Program-made: the position numbers and the translations under genes
The notes under the pieces: model-generated
What the model saw: the letters and a program-made list of their open reading frames with translations, nothing else
Told to the model about the DNA's origin: nothing
The model's database searches: none
Origin: Christiangramia sediminis
Lineage (GTDB): Bacteria > Bacteroidota > Bacteroidia > Flavobacteriales > Flavobacteriaceae
DNA length: 64,000 nucleotides
Assembly (NCBI RefSeq): GCF_020552705.1
Contig: NZ_JAJBZG010000004.1
Location: 62,001-126,000, forward strand
Reading direction: 5' to 3'
In this document: in pieces, positions 6,763 to 14,254 of the stretch
Position numbering within the stretch: position 1 is the first letter of the stretch
Layout: each line of letters opens with the position of its first letter

Positions 6763-6789
6763 AAGTCTCATTCACGAGGCTTTTTTTTT
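6763..6789 (+). terminator. Rho-independent terminator before secA
   Basis: Stem AAGTCTC / GAGGCTT (one G-U pair) with a 6-nt loop, overlapping a run of nine T. It separates the DUF2795 gene from secA. Just after it, TAAATTTG (6793-6800) is a good -7 box for secA, 26 nt before its ATG. Confidence 0.7.
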
Positions 6790-6825
6790 GCGTAAATTTG
6801 AACCCGTTTAAATAAAAAAACCAAC

Positions 6826-9800
6826 ATGAGTTTTTTAGATTCTGTATTAAAAGCTTTCGTAGGCGATAAGTCGAAGAAAGATGTTAAAGAAATACAACCC
6901 ATAGTAAATAAAATAAAGGCTCTGGAGTCTGAATTTGAGGCTCTCAGCCTTGATGAACTCAGAGCTAAAACTTCTGAATTCAAAGCGAAGATCACTGCCG
7001 CGACCAAAGAAGTAAAAGATAAGATTATAGCGCTGAATAAAGAAGCAGACGAAACTGATGATATTACCCGTAAGGAAGATATCTATGCTGAAGTTGATGC
7101 TCTAAAAGACAAATCTTATGAGATCTCTGAAGAAGTTCTGAATGAGATTCTGCCGGAAGCTTTCGCTATCGTAAAGGAAACCGCCAAGCGTTTCGTAAAT
7201 AATTCGCAGCTAAAAGTAAAGGCTTCTGCCTTTGACAGGGAGATCTCTGCAGAAAAAGAATATGTGACTTTAGAGGAAGATCACGCTATATGGAACAATT
7301 CCTGGGATGCGGCCGGTAAACCGGTGACCTGGGATATGGTGCATTATGATGTTCAGCTTATTGGTGGTGTGGCCATGCACCAGGGAAAGATCGCAGAGAT
7401 GCAGACTGGTGAAGGTAAAACACTTGTGGCAACCTTGCCTATGTACCTTAACGCGCTTACCGGAAACGGTGTTCACCTGGTAACAGTAAACGATTACCTG
7501 GCGAAACGTGATAGTGCGTGGATGGCTCCTATTTTTGAGTTCCATGGGATGAGTGTAGATTGTATAGATTATCACCGTCCTAATTCTGCCGCACGTAGAA
7601 AAGCCTATAATGCTGATATTACTTACGGAACAAATAATGAATTCGGTTTTGATTACCTGAGAGATAATATGTCTCATGCGCCGGATGATCTTGTACAGAG
7701 ACCGCATAACTATGCGATCGTGGATGAGGTGGATTCGGTATTAGTAGATGATGCCCGTACTCCCTTGATCATTTCTGGTCCTGTACCAAAAGGAGATACG
7801 CACGAATTCATGGAGCTGAAACCTGCAATTGCCAATATTGTGGAGGTGCAGCGTAAACATCTGGTTAAGGTCCTTGCTGAAGCCAAAAGACTTATCAAAG
7901 AAGGTGACACTAAAGAAGGTGGATTCCAGTTATTAAGGGTTTACCGTGGTCTGCCTAAAAATAAAGCACTTATTAAATTCCTGAGTGAAGAAGGTGTGAA
8001 GCAATTGCTTCAGAAAACCGAGAATCACTATATGCAGGATAATAATCGTGAAATGCCTAAGGTTGATGCCGAATTGTATTTCACTATTGAAGAAAAAAGC
8101 AATCAGATAGATCTTACCGATAAGGGAATTGAATTTCTTTCAGGAAAAGACGATCCCGATTTCTTCGTAATGCCGGAGATAGGAATGGAGATCGCCAAGA
8201 TCGAGAAAGAAGATCTTACCCCGGAAGAAGAAGCCGAAAGAAAAGAGGAACTTTTTAGAGAATATAGCGTTAAAAGTGAACGTATACATACGCTTCGCCA
8301 ATTATTGAAATCTTATACCCTTTTTGAAAAGGATACCGAATATGTGGTTATCGACAATAAAGTAAAGATTGTTGATGAGCAGACAGGTCGTATCATGGAG
8401 GGTCGTCGTTATAGTGACGGTTTACACCAGGCGATCGAGGCGAAGGAAAATGTGAAGATCGAGGATGCAACCCAAACTTTTGCAACGGTAACCCTTCAGA
8501 ATTATTTCAGGATGTACCGAAAACTGTCGGGTATGACGGGTACTGCAGTAACTGAAGCTGGTGAGTTATGGGAGATCTACAAACTGGATGTGGTGGAAAT
8601 TCCAACCAACCGTCCTATCGCCAGAAATGACAAAGAAGATTTGGTTTACAAGACCAAAAGAGAAAAATACAATGCGGTTATAGACCATGTAACCGATCTT
8701 TCCAATGCGGGGAGACCTGTGCTTATTGGTACAACTTCCGTAGAGATCTCAGAGCTCCTAAGCCGAATGCTAAAGCTTAGAAATGTACCCCATAACGTTC
8801 TGAATGCGAAACGCCACAAACAGGAAGCTGATATTGTTGCGGAAGCTGGTAAATCGGGGATCGTGACCATTGCTACCAACATGGCGGGTCGTGGTACCGA
8901 TATTAAGCTGAGCAAGGAAGTGAAAGAAGCCGGTGGTTTGGCCATAGTGGGTACAGAACGCCATGATTCGAGACGTGTGGACCGCCAGTTAAGAGGTCGT
9001 GCAGGTCGTCAGGGTGATCCGGGAAGCTCACAGTTCTATGTTTCCCTGGAAGACAACCTGATGCGTTTATTCGGTTCTGAAAGGATTGCCAAACTAATGG
9101 ACCGTATGGGACTTGAAGAAGGTGAGGTAATTCAGCATTCCATGATCTCTAAATCTATTGAAAGAGCTCAAAAGAAAGTTGAAGAGAATAACTTCGGCGT
9201 TCGTAAAAGATTGCTGGAATATGATGATGTGATGAATGCGCAGCGTGAAGTGATCTACAAGCGTCGTTATCATGCCTTATTCGGGGAAAGACTTAGAGTG
9301 GATCTTGCGAATATGATCTTTGATATTTCAGAATCTATTACTGAAACAAATAAAGCAGCAGAAGATTTCAAGAATTTTGAATTTGAGCTGATCAGGAATT
9401 TCTCTATGAGTTCCCCGGTTTCAGAAGAAGAGTTTAAGAAAATGAATGCTCAGAAGTTGGCCGGTGAAGTTTACAAAGCGGCCTATAAGCATTATGACGA
9501 AAAGATGTCTAATAATGCTGATCGGGCATTCCCGGTGATCAAGCAGGTACACGAGGACGAAAGAAATAATTTCGAAAGAATTTCAGTTCCTTTTACAGAC
9601 GGTACAAAAACACTTAGTGTTGTTACCAATCTGGAAAAAGCTTATGAATCTAAGGGTAAACAACTGATCAAAGATTTCGAGAAAAATATTACTCTTGCGA
9701 TTATTGATGATGCCTGGAAAACTCACCTGAGAAAAATGGATGAGTTGAAACAGAGTGTTCAGCTAGCCGTTCATGAGCAAAAAGATCCATTATTGATCTA

Positions 9801-10185
9801 TAAGTTTGAGGCTTTCGAACTTTTCAAAGTTATGCTTGAAAATGTGAACCGTGATGTAATGTCCTTCCTTTTCAAAGGAGAGATTCCATCTACCGGTGCG
9901 CCAAGCATACATGAAGCACGTCAGACCAGATCAAAAGAGCAGGTTGAAACCAAGAAGGAAGAAATTCCAAATATGGATGAAAGAGCCGCACAGAGCAGAG
10001 CTGCAGGAAATACGCAACGTCAGCAACCTGAGATAACCGAAACTATTGTTCGGGATCGTCCAAAAATTGGTAGAAATGATAAAGTTTCCATCAAGAATGT
10101 AATGAGCGGAGAAACTAAATCGATGAAATTCAAACAGGCTATCCCGCTTCTTGATAAGGGAGACTGGGTACTTGTAGACGAATAG
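6826..10185 (+). CDS. secA: Preprotein translocase ATPase SecA
   Basis: 1119 residues; the motor that drives preproteins through SecYEG at the inner membrane. Walker A MQTGEGKT lies at 192-199 and [20 protein letters not shown] carries the DEAD-box equivalent; GTDIKLS and [18 protein letters not shown] are helicase motifs V-VI. It is about 200 residues longer than E. coli SecA, with a charged N-terminal insertion near residues 55-105, as usual in Bacteroidota. It ends in [19 protein letters not shown] and lacks the C-terminal Cys-rich zinc domain, also normal for the phylum. The stop codon TAG is the first unit of a heptamer array. Confidence 0.98.
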   Translation: MSFLDSVLKAFVGDKSKKDVKEIQPIVNKIKALESEFEALSLDELRAKTSEFKAKITAATKEVKDKIIALNKEADETDDITRKEDIYAEVDALKDKSYEISEEVLNEILPEAFAIVKETAKRFVNNSQLKVKASAFDREISAEKEYVTLEEDHAIWNNSWDAAGKPVTWDMVHYDVQLIGGVAMHQGKIAEMQTGEGKTLVATLPMYLNALTGNGVHLVTVNDYLAKRDSAWMAPIFEFHGMSVDCIDYHRPNSAARRKAYNADITYGTNNEFGFDYLRDNMSHAPDDLVQRPHNYAIVDEVDSVLVDDARTPLIISGPVPKGDTHEFMELKPAIANIVEVQRKHLVKVLAEAKRLIKEGDTKEGGFQLLRVYRGLPKNKALIKFLSEEGVKQLLQKTENHYMQDNNREMPKVDAELYFTIEEKSNQIDLTDKGIEFLSGKDDPDFFVMPEIGMEIAKIEKEDLTPEEEAERKEELFREYSVKSERIHTLRQLLKSYTLFEKDTEYVVIDNKVKIVDEQTGRIMEGRRYSDGLHQAIEAKENVKIEDATQTFATVTLQNYFRMYRKLSGMTGTAVTEAGELWEIYKLDVVEIPTNRPIARNDKEDLVYKTKREKYNAVIDHVTDLSNAGRPVLIGTTSVEISELLSRMLKLRNVPHNVLNAKRHKQEADIVAEAGKSGIVTIATNMAGRGTDIKLSKEVKEAGGLAIVGTERHDSRRVDRQLRGRAGRQGDPGSSQFYVSLEDNLMRLFGSERIAKLMDRMGLEEGEVIQHSMISKSIERAQKKVEENNFGVRKRLLEYDDVMNAQREVIYKRRYHALFGERLRVDLANMIFDISESITETNKAAEDFKNFEFELIRNFSMSSPVSEEEFKKMNAQKLAGEVYKAAYKHYDEKMSNNADRAFPVIKQVHEDERNNFERISVPFTDGTKTLSVVTNLEKAYESKGKQLIKDFEKNITLAIIDDAWKTHLRKMDELKQSVQLAVHEQKDPLLIYKFEAFELFKVMLENVNRDVMSFLFKGEIPSTGAPSIHEARQTRSKEQVETKKEEIPNMDERAAQSRAAGNTQRQQPEITETIVRDRPKIGRNDKVSIKNVMSGETKSMKFKQAIPLLDKGDWVLVDE

Positions 10186-10237
10186 ACGTTAGACGTTAGA
10201 CGTTAGACGTTAGACGTTAGACGTTAGACGTTAGACG
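10183..10237 (+). repeat. Heptamer tandem array TAGACGT x 7.9 starting at the secA stop codon
   Basis: Units TAGACGT begin exactly at the TAG stop of secA and continue for 55 bp. A pre-unit TAGACGA occurs eight bases earlier, inside the last codons (Val-Asp-Glu), suggesting the array grew from the gene end. Every unit contains TAG, so all three frames are closed. Confidence 0.97.
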
Positions 10238-10242
10238 AAATT

Positions 10243-10278
10243 AAAAATCCTGAAGTAAATTAACTTCAGGATTTTTTT
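10243..10278 (+). terminator. secA terminator
   Basis: A 12-bp perfect stem AAATCCTGAAGT / ACTTCAGGATTT with a 6-nt loop, flanked by A and T runs. It starts only 6 nt after the heptamer array, so the array is inside the secA transcript, between stop codon and terminator. Confidence 0.9.
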
Positions 10279-10314
10279 ATTTATTCTTAAATTCAAAATT
10301 ATTATATGCGATTT

Positions 10315-10342
10315 TGTCATTCCGACCGTAGGGAGGAATCTC
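10315..10342. repeat. Palindromic repeat, short form
   Basis: TGTCATTCCGACCGTAGG followed by GAGGAATCTC; a half-unit with CCGTAGG in place of CGAAGTG. The gene-free interval 10238-10552 holds this copy, the next one at 10444 and otherwise AT-rich DNA in which I see nothing. Confidence 0.75.
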
Positions 10343-10443
10343 TTCAAAGTCAGAATTTAAATAATATACTCAAAGCAAAAACAGATGCATAGGTTCAGAT
10401 TCCTTAGTCACTACATTCCTTAAAAAAATGGAAAAAAAGATTT

Positions 10444-10471
10444 GGTCATTTCGACCGTAGGGAGAAATCTC
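10444..10471. repeat. Palindromic repeat, short form, second copy
   Basis: GGTCATTTCGACCGTAGG followed by GAGAAATCTC, the same short form as the copy 130 bp upstream and in the same orientation. Confidence 0.75.
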
Positions 10472-10552
10472 AATATTATTAGGATCTCATTTTAATAAGA
10501 AATTGAAAATTGATCCTTCCTATTCTCAGAGAATATCCAGATATATAGTGCT

Positions 10553-10939
10553 TTACAATTGATACTCCCTATCCAAAAACCTTTTTAAAAATGGTATCTC
10601 CAAAAAGAATAAAGCAACAAAGCCAAAAGCGATCTGCATAGTTCTTGAAAGATCAATCTTGGGCATATCCATCAGATAAGGAAAATCAAAGTTCAAATAA
10701 TTAGAAAAAGAAACATCGGCATATAAAAATGATAACCCGCTCATGGAAATAAAAATTATAGCAGCAATACTTAGCCAACCTGTTTTTGAAATTAGCGGTT
10801 CATAAGGCCTGATCTTAGCATTCCTTGCCTCGACTGTCTTCATGACACGATTTTTAAAATCTGCTGAAGGTTTTTCAGGGCCTGCTTCATTTAGCAACCT
10901 CTTTATCAGCTCGTCTTCTCTGTTAAATTGCTTTTCCAT
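10553..10939 (-). CDS. Putative anti-sigma membrane protein
   Basis: 128 residues with two membrane spans (about 53-72 and 102-118) and a cytosolic N-terminal part (EDELIKRLLNEAGPEKPSADF) of the kind seen in short flavobacterial anti-sigma partners. It overlaps the end of the ECF sigma gene by 17 nt, so the two are co-translated. I see no zinc-binding HxxxCxxC motif. Its role as the sigma inhibitor is inferred from position and topology, not from a recognised domain. Confidence 0.6.
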   Translation of the reverse strand: MEKQFNREDELIKRLLNEAGPEKPSADFKNRVMKTVEARNAKIRPYEPLISKTGWLSIAAIIFISMSGLSFLYADVSFSNYLNFDFPYLMDMPKIDLSRTMQIAFGFVALFFLEIPFLKRFLDREYQL

Positions 10940-11510
10940 TCTTATTTGATATTTCCGGTTTAATGTAGCCTTGCAATAACGAAAATAGCTTTTTCCGGCT
11001 ACGATACAATTTAATCTTTATGTTGTCTTCCGTTAAATCGGTCACTTGCGCGATCTCTTTTACAGATTGCTCATCGAAATAATACAAACTAATGATCGCC
11101 GCCTCCTCTTCCGGTAATTGTGCAACACATTTTTGTATAATACTGCTTCTCTCTTCACTCAGCATAAACTCCAGTCCGTTCTCTATATGGTCCAGACTAT
11201 CCTCAGTGATTTCCTCATTTATTTCATAAGTCCTGTGTCTCCTGTTCAGTTTAATCCTATCCAGGCTTTTATGATAAACGATCCTGTAAAGCCAGGTTGA
11301 AAATTTAGATTCTCCACGAAAAGTGGATAATGAATCATAAGCTTTAATAAAACTATCCTGGGCAACTTCTTCAGCTTCTTCAGAAACTTTTAAAATTCTA
11401 ATAGCGATGGTGAACACAAAATTTTGATAACGATCTACCAGCTCCCCAAAGGCATTGGTATTGCCATTAAGGACCTTGTCAATCAAATATTGGTCAGTGT
11501 TCTTGATCAT
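10923..11510 (-). CDS. ECF-type RNA polymerase sigma factor
   Basis: 195 residues with sigma region 2 (FGELVDRYQNFVFTIAIRIL, then AEEVAQDSFIKAYDSLSTF and FSTWLYRIVYHKSLD) and region 4 (LPEEEAAIISLYYFDEQSVKEIAQVTDLTEDNIKIKLYRSRKKL). It recruits RNA polymerase to a dedicated promoter set, probably in envelope stress. Its own upstream region carries a TGTAACC-N16-CGTC motif shared with the divergent gene, indicating autoregulation. The next gene is a likely anti-sigma. Confidence 0.93.
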   Translation of the reverse strand: MIKNTDQYLIDKVLNGNTNAFGELVDRYQNFVFTIAIRILKVSEEAEEVAQDSFIKAYDSLSTFRGESKFSTWLYRIVYHKSLDRIKLNRRHRTYEINEEITEDSLDHIENGLEFMLSEERSSIIQKCVAQLPEEEAAIISLYYFDEQSVKEIAQVTDLTEDNIKIKLYRSRKKLFSLLQGYIKPEISNKNGKAI

Positions 11511-11516
11511 TATTAC

Positions 11517-11547
11517 TTAAGACGACCACTTTCAGGCATCGGTTACA
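11517..11547 (-). promoter_or_regulatory. ECF-type promoter of the sigma-factor gene
   Basis: Minus strand: TGTAACC (11541-11547), 16 nt, CGTCTTAA (11517-11524), directly before the start at 11510. The AAC core and CGTC -10 match the general ECF promoter pattern. A mirror copy drives the divergent gene. Confidence 0.65.
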
Positions 11548-11576
11548 AAAGATTCTAAAATAAATTTACGCTTTTT

Positions 11577-11607
11577 TGTAACCGGTTTAGAGATCATGAC
11601 GTCCTAA
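11577..11607 (+). promoter_or_regulatory. ECF-type promoter of the divergent DUF6249 gene
   Basis: TGTAACC (11577-11583), 16 nt, CGTCCTAA (11600-11607). The two divergent promoters face apart, so the -35 elements form an 11-bp inverted repeat CGGTTACAAAA / TTTTGTAACCG (11540-11550 and 11574-11584). Confidence 0.65.
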
Positions 11608-11648
11608 TAGCAAACGAACATTATTTTCAAATTAAAAACTAAGAAATC

Positions 11649-11999
11649 ATGGGATCAGAAGTTATTGTTTTACCAGTCATTTTCGGAACACTTTTCGGGA
11701 TATTTTATTTATACATCTCTGCCAGAAACCGGGAACGCCTCGCCCTTATTGATAAAGGAGCCGATGCCAGTATTTTTTACAGCAAAAAGAAACATGTAAC
11801 CCCGGTTTGGAAGGTCATTGTATTAAACCTGGCTTTACTACTGGCAGGCATAGGAGTTGGGATTTTTATCGCCAACTTCCTTAGCATCAACATGAACGTG
11901 GATGAAGAGGTGGCTTACCCGGGAACTATTTTCCTGTTAGCAGGAATTGGATTATTTGCGGGATTCTTTGCCACTAAAAAACTAAATAAAGACGCTTAA
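11649..11999 (+). CDS. DUF6249-type inner-membrane protein
   Basis: 116 residues with three predicted membrane spans (about 5-23, 56-76, 90-108). NRERLALIDKGAD after the first span is the signature of DUF6249 proteins, which often sit next to ECF sigma factors in Bacteroidota. It is transcribed away from the sigma gene from a matching ECF-type promoter, so it is a likely regulon member. Function unknown. Confidence 0.75.
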   Translation: MGSEVIVLPVIFGTLFGIFYLYISARNRERLALIDKGADASIFYSKKKHVTPVWKVIVLNLALLLAGIGVGIFIANFLSINMNVDEEVAYPGTIFLLAGIGLFAGFFATKKLNKDA

Positions 12000-12022
12000 G
12001 TTTTTGTCAAATTTCATCACAG

Positions 12023-12148
12023 GACTGTCTAAAAAGTTAATTCTGAAAGTCATTACGAACGAAGTGAAGTAATCTCTAATTAGATTACCAGTAATTTGGA
12101 GATCGCTTCGTACTTCGCAATGACAGATAAATTAACTTTTAGATGGTC
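12023..12148. repeat. Long imperfect palindrome, MITE-like
   Basis: A unit of about 126 bp. Outer arms GACTGTCTAAAAAGTTAATT and AATTAACTTTTAGATGGTC are near reverse complements; inner arms GTCATTACGAACGAAGTG and its partner ending CGCAATGAC belong to the window-wide palindrome family. It can fold into one long hairpin. It lies between two unrelated membrane-protein genes, with no coding content. Confidence 0.75.
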
Positions 12149-12217
12149 TTTTTTATTTGTAGTCATGACTAAAGGATTTTTACTAATTTTAACATTGATA
12201 ACCAATCAAACTAATCA

Positions 12218-12700
12218 ATGAAAAAATTCTCAATTGAAATCAAGTGGGGAATCATCTTTACAATCATTTCTTTATTATGGATGTTCCTGGAAAAAGGTCT
12301 GGGCTGGCATGATGAAAATATAGCGCAACATGCTATATATACCAATCTCTTTGCTATTGTGGCGATTGCCCTTTATGTGATCGCTTTGCTGGATAAACGA
12401 AAGAATTTCTACAACGGAAAAATGACCTGGAGCCAGGGATTTATTTCAGGAATTGTGATTAGTATAGTTGTCGCGATCTTATCTCCTTTAGCACAATATA
12501 TCACCCATGAATTTATTACGCCTGATTATTTTAATAATGTAATTGAATATTCCGTTGAAAACGGTGCGATGAGCAGAGCTGCTGCAGAAGAATATTTTAA
12601 TCTGACCTCCTACATCATACAGTCTTTCTTCTTTGCTTTAGTAGTGGGGGTAGTAACTTCTGCTATTGTAGCGTTTTTTGTGAAAACAAAAAAGGCTTAG
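12218..12700 (+). CDS. DUF4199 membrane protein
   Basis: 160 residues with four hydrophobic spans (about 10-25, 44-60, 82-100, 130-152). MTWSQGFISGIVISIVVAI matches the core of DUF4199, a Bacteroidota family of small integral membrane proteins without assigned function. Monocistronic, with a repeat-rich region on both sides. Confidence 0.75.
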   Translation: MKKFSIEIKWGIIFTIISLLWMFLEKGLGWHDENIAQHAIYTNLFAIVAIALYVIALLDKRKNFYNGKMTWSQGFISGIVISIVVAILSPLAQYITHEFITPDYFNNVIEYSVENGAMSRAAAEEYFNLTSYIIQSFFFALVVGVVTSAIVAFFVKTKKA

Positions 12701-12750
12701 CTCACTAATGAACAATAGATTTTTACTACTATGAAATGACGGTTAAATGC

Positions 12751-12834
12751 CACTCAGAGCGGAACGTAGTCAAGCGAAGAATCTTTTCAAGAGATATCTT
12801 TTAAACTGAAGATTCCTCTTTTCGCCGGAATGAC
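12751..12834. repeat. Palindromic repeat unit 1 of the GIY-YIG cluster
   Basis: Left half CACTCAGAGCGGAACGTAG...AAGCGAAGAATC, right half GAAGATTCCTC...CGCCGGAATGACA. Ends are related to the TGTCATTTCGA family, with a longer interior. First of three left of the nuclease gene, all in one orientation. Confidence 0.8.
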
Positions 12835-12860
12835 AAACCTCAGGAATTACAACCGTATTT

Positions 12861-12944
12861 CATTCAGAGCGAAACGTAGTGAAGCGAAGAATCTCTCTGA
12901 GGGAAATGCTTCAAACCAAAAACTCCTCCTTTCGTCGGAATGAC
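12861..12944. repeat. Palindromic repeat unit 2 of the GIY-YIG cluster
   Basis: CATTCAGAGCGAAACGTAG...GAAGCGAAGAATCTC and, 30 nt on, ACTCCTCCTTTCGTCGGAATGACA. Same length (84 bp) and orientation as unit 1, about 26 bp after it. Confidence 0.8.
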
Positions 12945-12960
12945 AATTCCCTCGAATGAA

Positions 12961-12989
12961 CAGAGCGCAACGTAGTGAAGTGAAGAAAT
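12961..12989. repeat. Palindromic repeat, left half only, abutting the nuclease gene
   Basis: CAGAGCGCAACGTAGTGAAG then TGAAGAAATC, a left half-unit that ends 30 nt before the start codon of the GIY-YIG gene. The right half is missing. Confidence 0.7.
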
Positions 12990-13018
12990 CGTATTCTATT
13001 TTTTCCTAATTTGGGATT

Positions 13019-13324
13019 ATGAAAACCTTCGGGACACATAATTATTATGTTTATATTTTAACGAATAAAAATAAAACTGTTCTTTATACTGGAGTTACCA
13101 ATAATTTAAAAGATCGGTTGTATCATCATAAAAATCCCGAAGCAAACACCAAAGCCTTTACTGCAAAGTATAGTTGCTATTATCTTGTATATTATGAACA
13201 TTTCTTTGAAATAGATACCGCTATCAATCGGGAGAAAGTAATAAAAGGTTGGTCTCGACAAAAGAAAGATAATCTCATTACAAACTTTAACCATACTTGG
13301 AAGTTCTTAAACGATAGTATATGA
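13019..13324 (+). CDS. Single-domain GIY-YIG endonuclease
   Basis: 101 residues that are almost all one GIY-YIG fold: YYVYILTN (9-16, the GIY strand), LYTGVTNN (22-29, the YIG strand), catalytic Arg33 in LKDRLYHH, and the metal-binding Glu72 in INREKVIKGW. All key residues are present, so it should be an active nicking or cleaving nuclease of the URI/YhbQ-like group. No DNA-binding domain is attached. The gene is embedded in a cluster of five palindromic repeat units, three before and two after, which suggests a functional link like that of RAYT proteins with REP elements (inference). Confidence 0.85.
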   Translation: MKTFGTHNYYVYILTNKNKTVLYTGVTNNLKDRLYHHKNPEANTKAFTAKYSCYYLVYYEHFFEIDTAINREKVIKGWSRQKKDNLITNFNHTWKFLNDSI

Positions 13325-13338
13325 AATTCTTCTTCGTT

Positions 13339-13425
13339 TGTCATTCAAAGCGCAACGCAGTGAAGCGAAGAATCTTTTCCAGACAAATCCTCTAAACTAA
13401 AGATTCCTCCTATCATCGGAATGAC
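13339..13425. repeat. Palindromic repeat unit 4 of the GIY-YIG cluster
   Basis: TGTCATTCAAAGCGCAACG...GAAGCGAAGAATC to AAGATTCCTCC...ATCATCGGAATGACG. It begins 15 nt after the nuclease stop codon and is in the same orientation as the upstream units. Confidence 0.8.
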
Positions 13426-13450
13426 GACACTCAGAAATGACAGGCGAATG

Positions 13451-13516
13451 TTATTCAGAGCGCAACGCAGTCGGAAATTCATCAAACAAAAGATTCCTCC
13501 TATCGTCGGAATGACA
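13451..13516. repeat. Palindromic repeat unit 5 of the GIY-YIG cluster, internally deleted
   Basis: TTATTCAGAGCGCAACGCAG joins, after a shortened interior, AAGATTCCTCC...ATCGTCGGAATGACA. It is about 20 bp shorter than the other units and ends just before the M23 peptidase gene. Confidence 0.75.
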
Positions 13517-13537
13517 ACCCAGAAACTTTTTTTGAAA

Positions 13538-14224
13538 TTATATCTTCAACAACAAATTAGGATCCGGGCAATTCTTTAAATACATGTCCAGGTCTTCTTT
13601 TTTGACCACTCCTGGATAATCGCCAATTTTATCATGCATTTCTTCCATCACTTGAAAATGCAGATGCGGGGCATAATCACCATTCTCATTAAAATCTCCT
13701 AACTCGGCAAGCCTATCACCTGCCTTTACCTCTGTCCCAATCTTTAAATTATCAAGGGATTTCCTGGAAAGATGACCGTAAAGGGTATAAAATTTTCTTC
13801 CATTTAGCTGATGCTCAAGAATAATGGTGGGTCCATAATCGCCGAAATTAGCATTATCCTGGTAACTGTGAATTTTCCCATCTAACGGACTAATAATTTC
13901 TGAAAAGGCAGGCACCCAGACATCCAGGCCAATATGAATATTACGGTTAGCTTCTGTATTATTGAAAAGCTGACTTCGGTTATATAAAGTCCTCAATTCA
14001 TTATAACCACCATAGGCTGCCTTGGATTCTCTATTCCTAAGATATTCATCTATGAAAATGGAAAATGCTTCCGAAGAAGCAACTTCAAGTTTTAGAAGAT
14101 CAGGATTATTTTCTGAAAGATCTATATACGCGTAATCCTCCTGTGTATAATTCCCTCCTATTACGGGAGTGAAACCGGAGGTTAATTCATTTAAAAAATC
14201 AGAAAAACTTTGCATCGCATTCAA
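13538..14224 (-). CDS. M23-family metallopeptidase (LytM-like)
   Basis: 228 residues. The C-terminal half carries the LytM zinc site: HIGLD (His97, Asp101), GHLS (His151) and HLHF (His187, His189), so a catalytically competent peptidoglycan-type endopeptidase. No signal peptide or membrane span is visible at the N-terminus, unusual for a cell-wall enzyme. The N-terminal half (about 1-90) is helical and unrecognised. It is separate from the DUF4097 gene upstream. Substrate is inferred from the family. Confidence 0.8.
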   Translation of the reverse strand: MNAMQSFSDFLNELTSGFTPVIGGNYTQEDYAYIDLSENNPDLLKLEVASSEAFSIFIDEYLRNRESKAAYGGYNELRTLYNRSQLFNNTEANRNIHIGLDVWVPAFSEIISPLDGKIHSYQDNANFGDYGPTIILEHQLNGRKFYTLYGHLSRKSLDNLKIGTEVKAGDRLAELGDFNENGDYAPHLHFQVMEEMHDKIGDYPGVVKKEDLDMYLKNCPDPNLLLKI

Positions 14225-14254
14225 CTTAAGAAAGCCAAATGTAACAGCTAAGTT

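Noticed and set aside
7270-7707. A 145-codon minus-strand frame opposite secA
   Set aside because: Antisense to the conserved SecA motor domain and without family resemblance.
9900-10185. Truncation of SecA, because the C-terminal zinc domain is missing
   Set aside because: Bacteroidota SecA proteins normally end this way; length and all motor motifs are complete.
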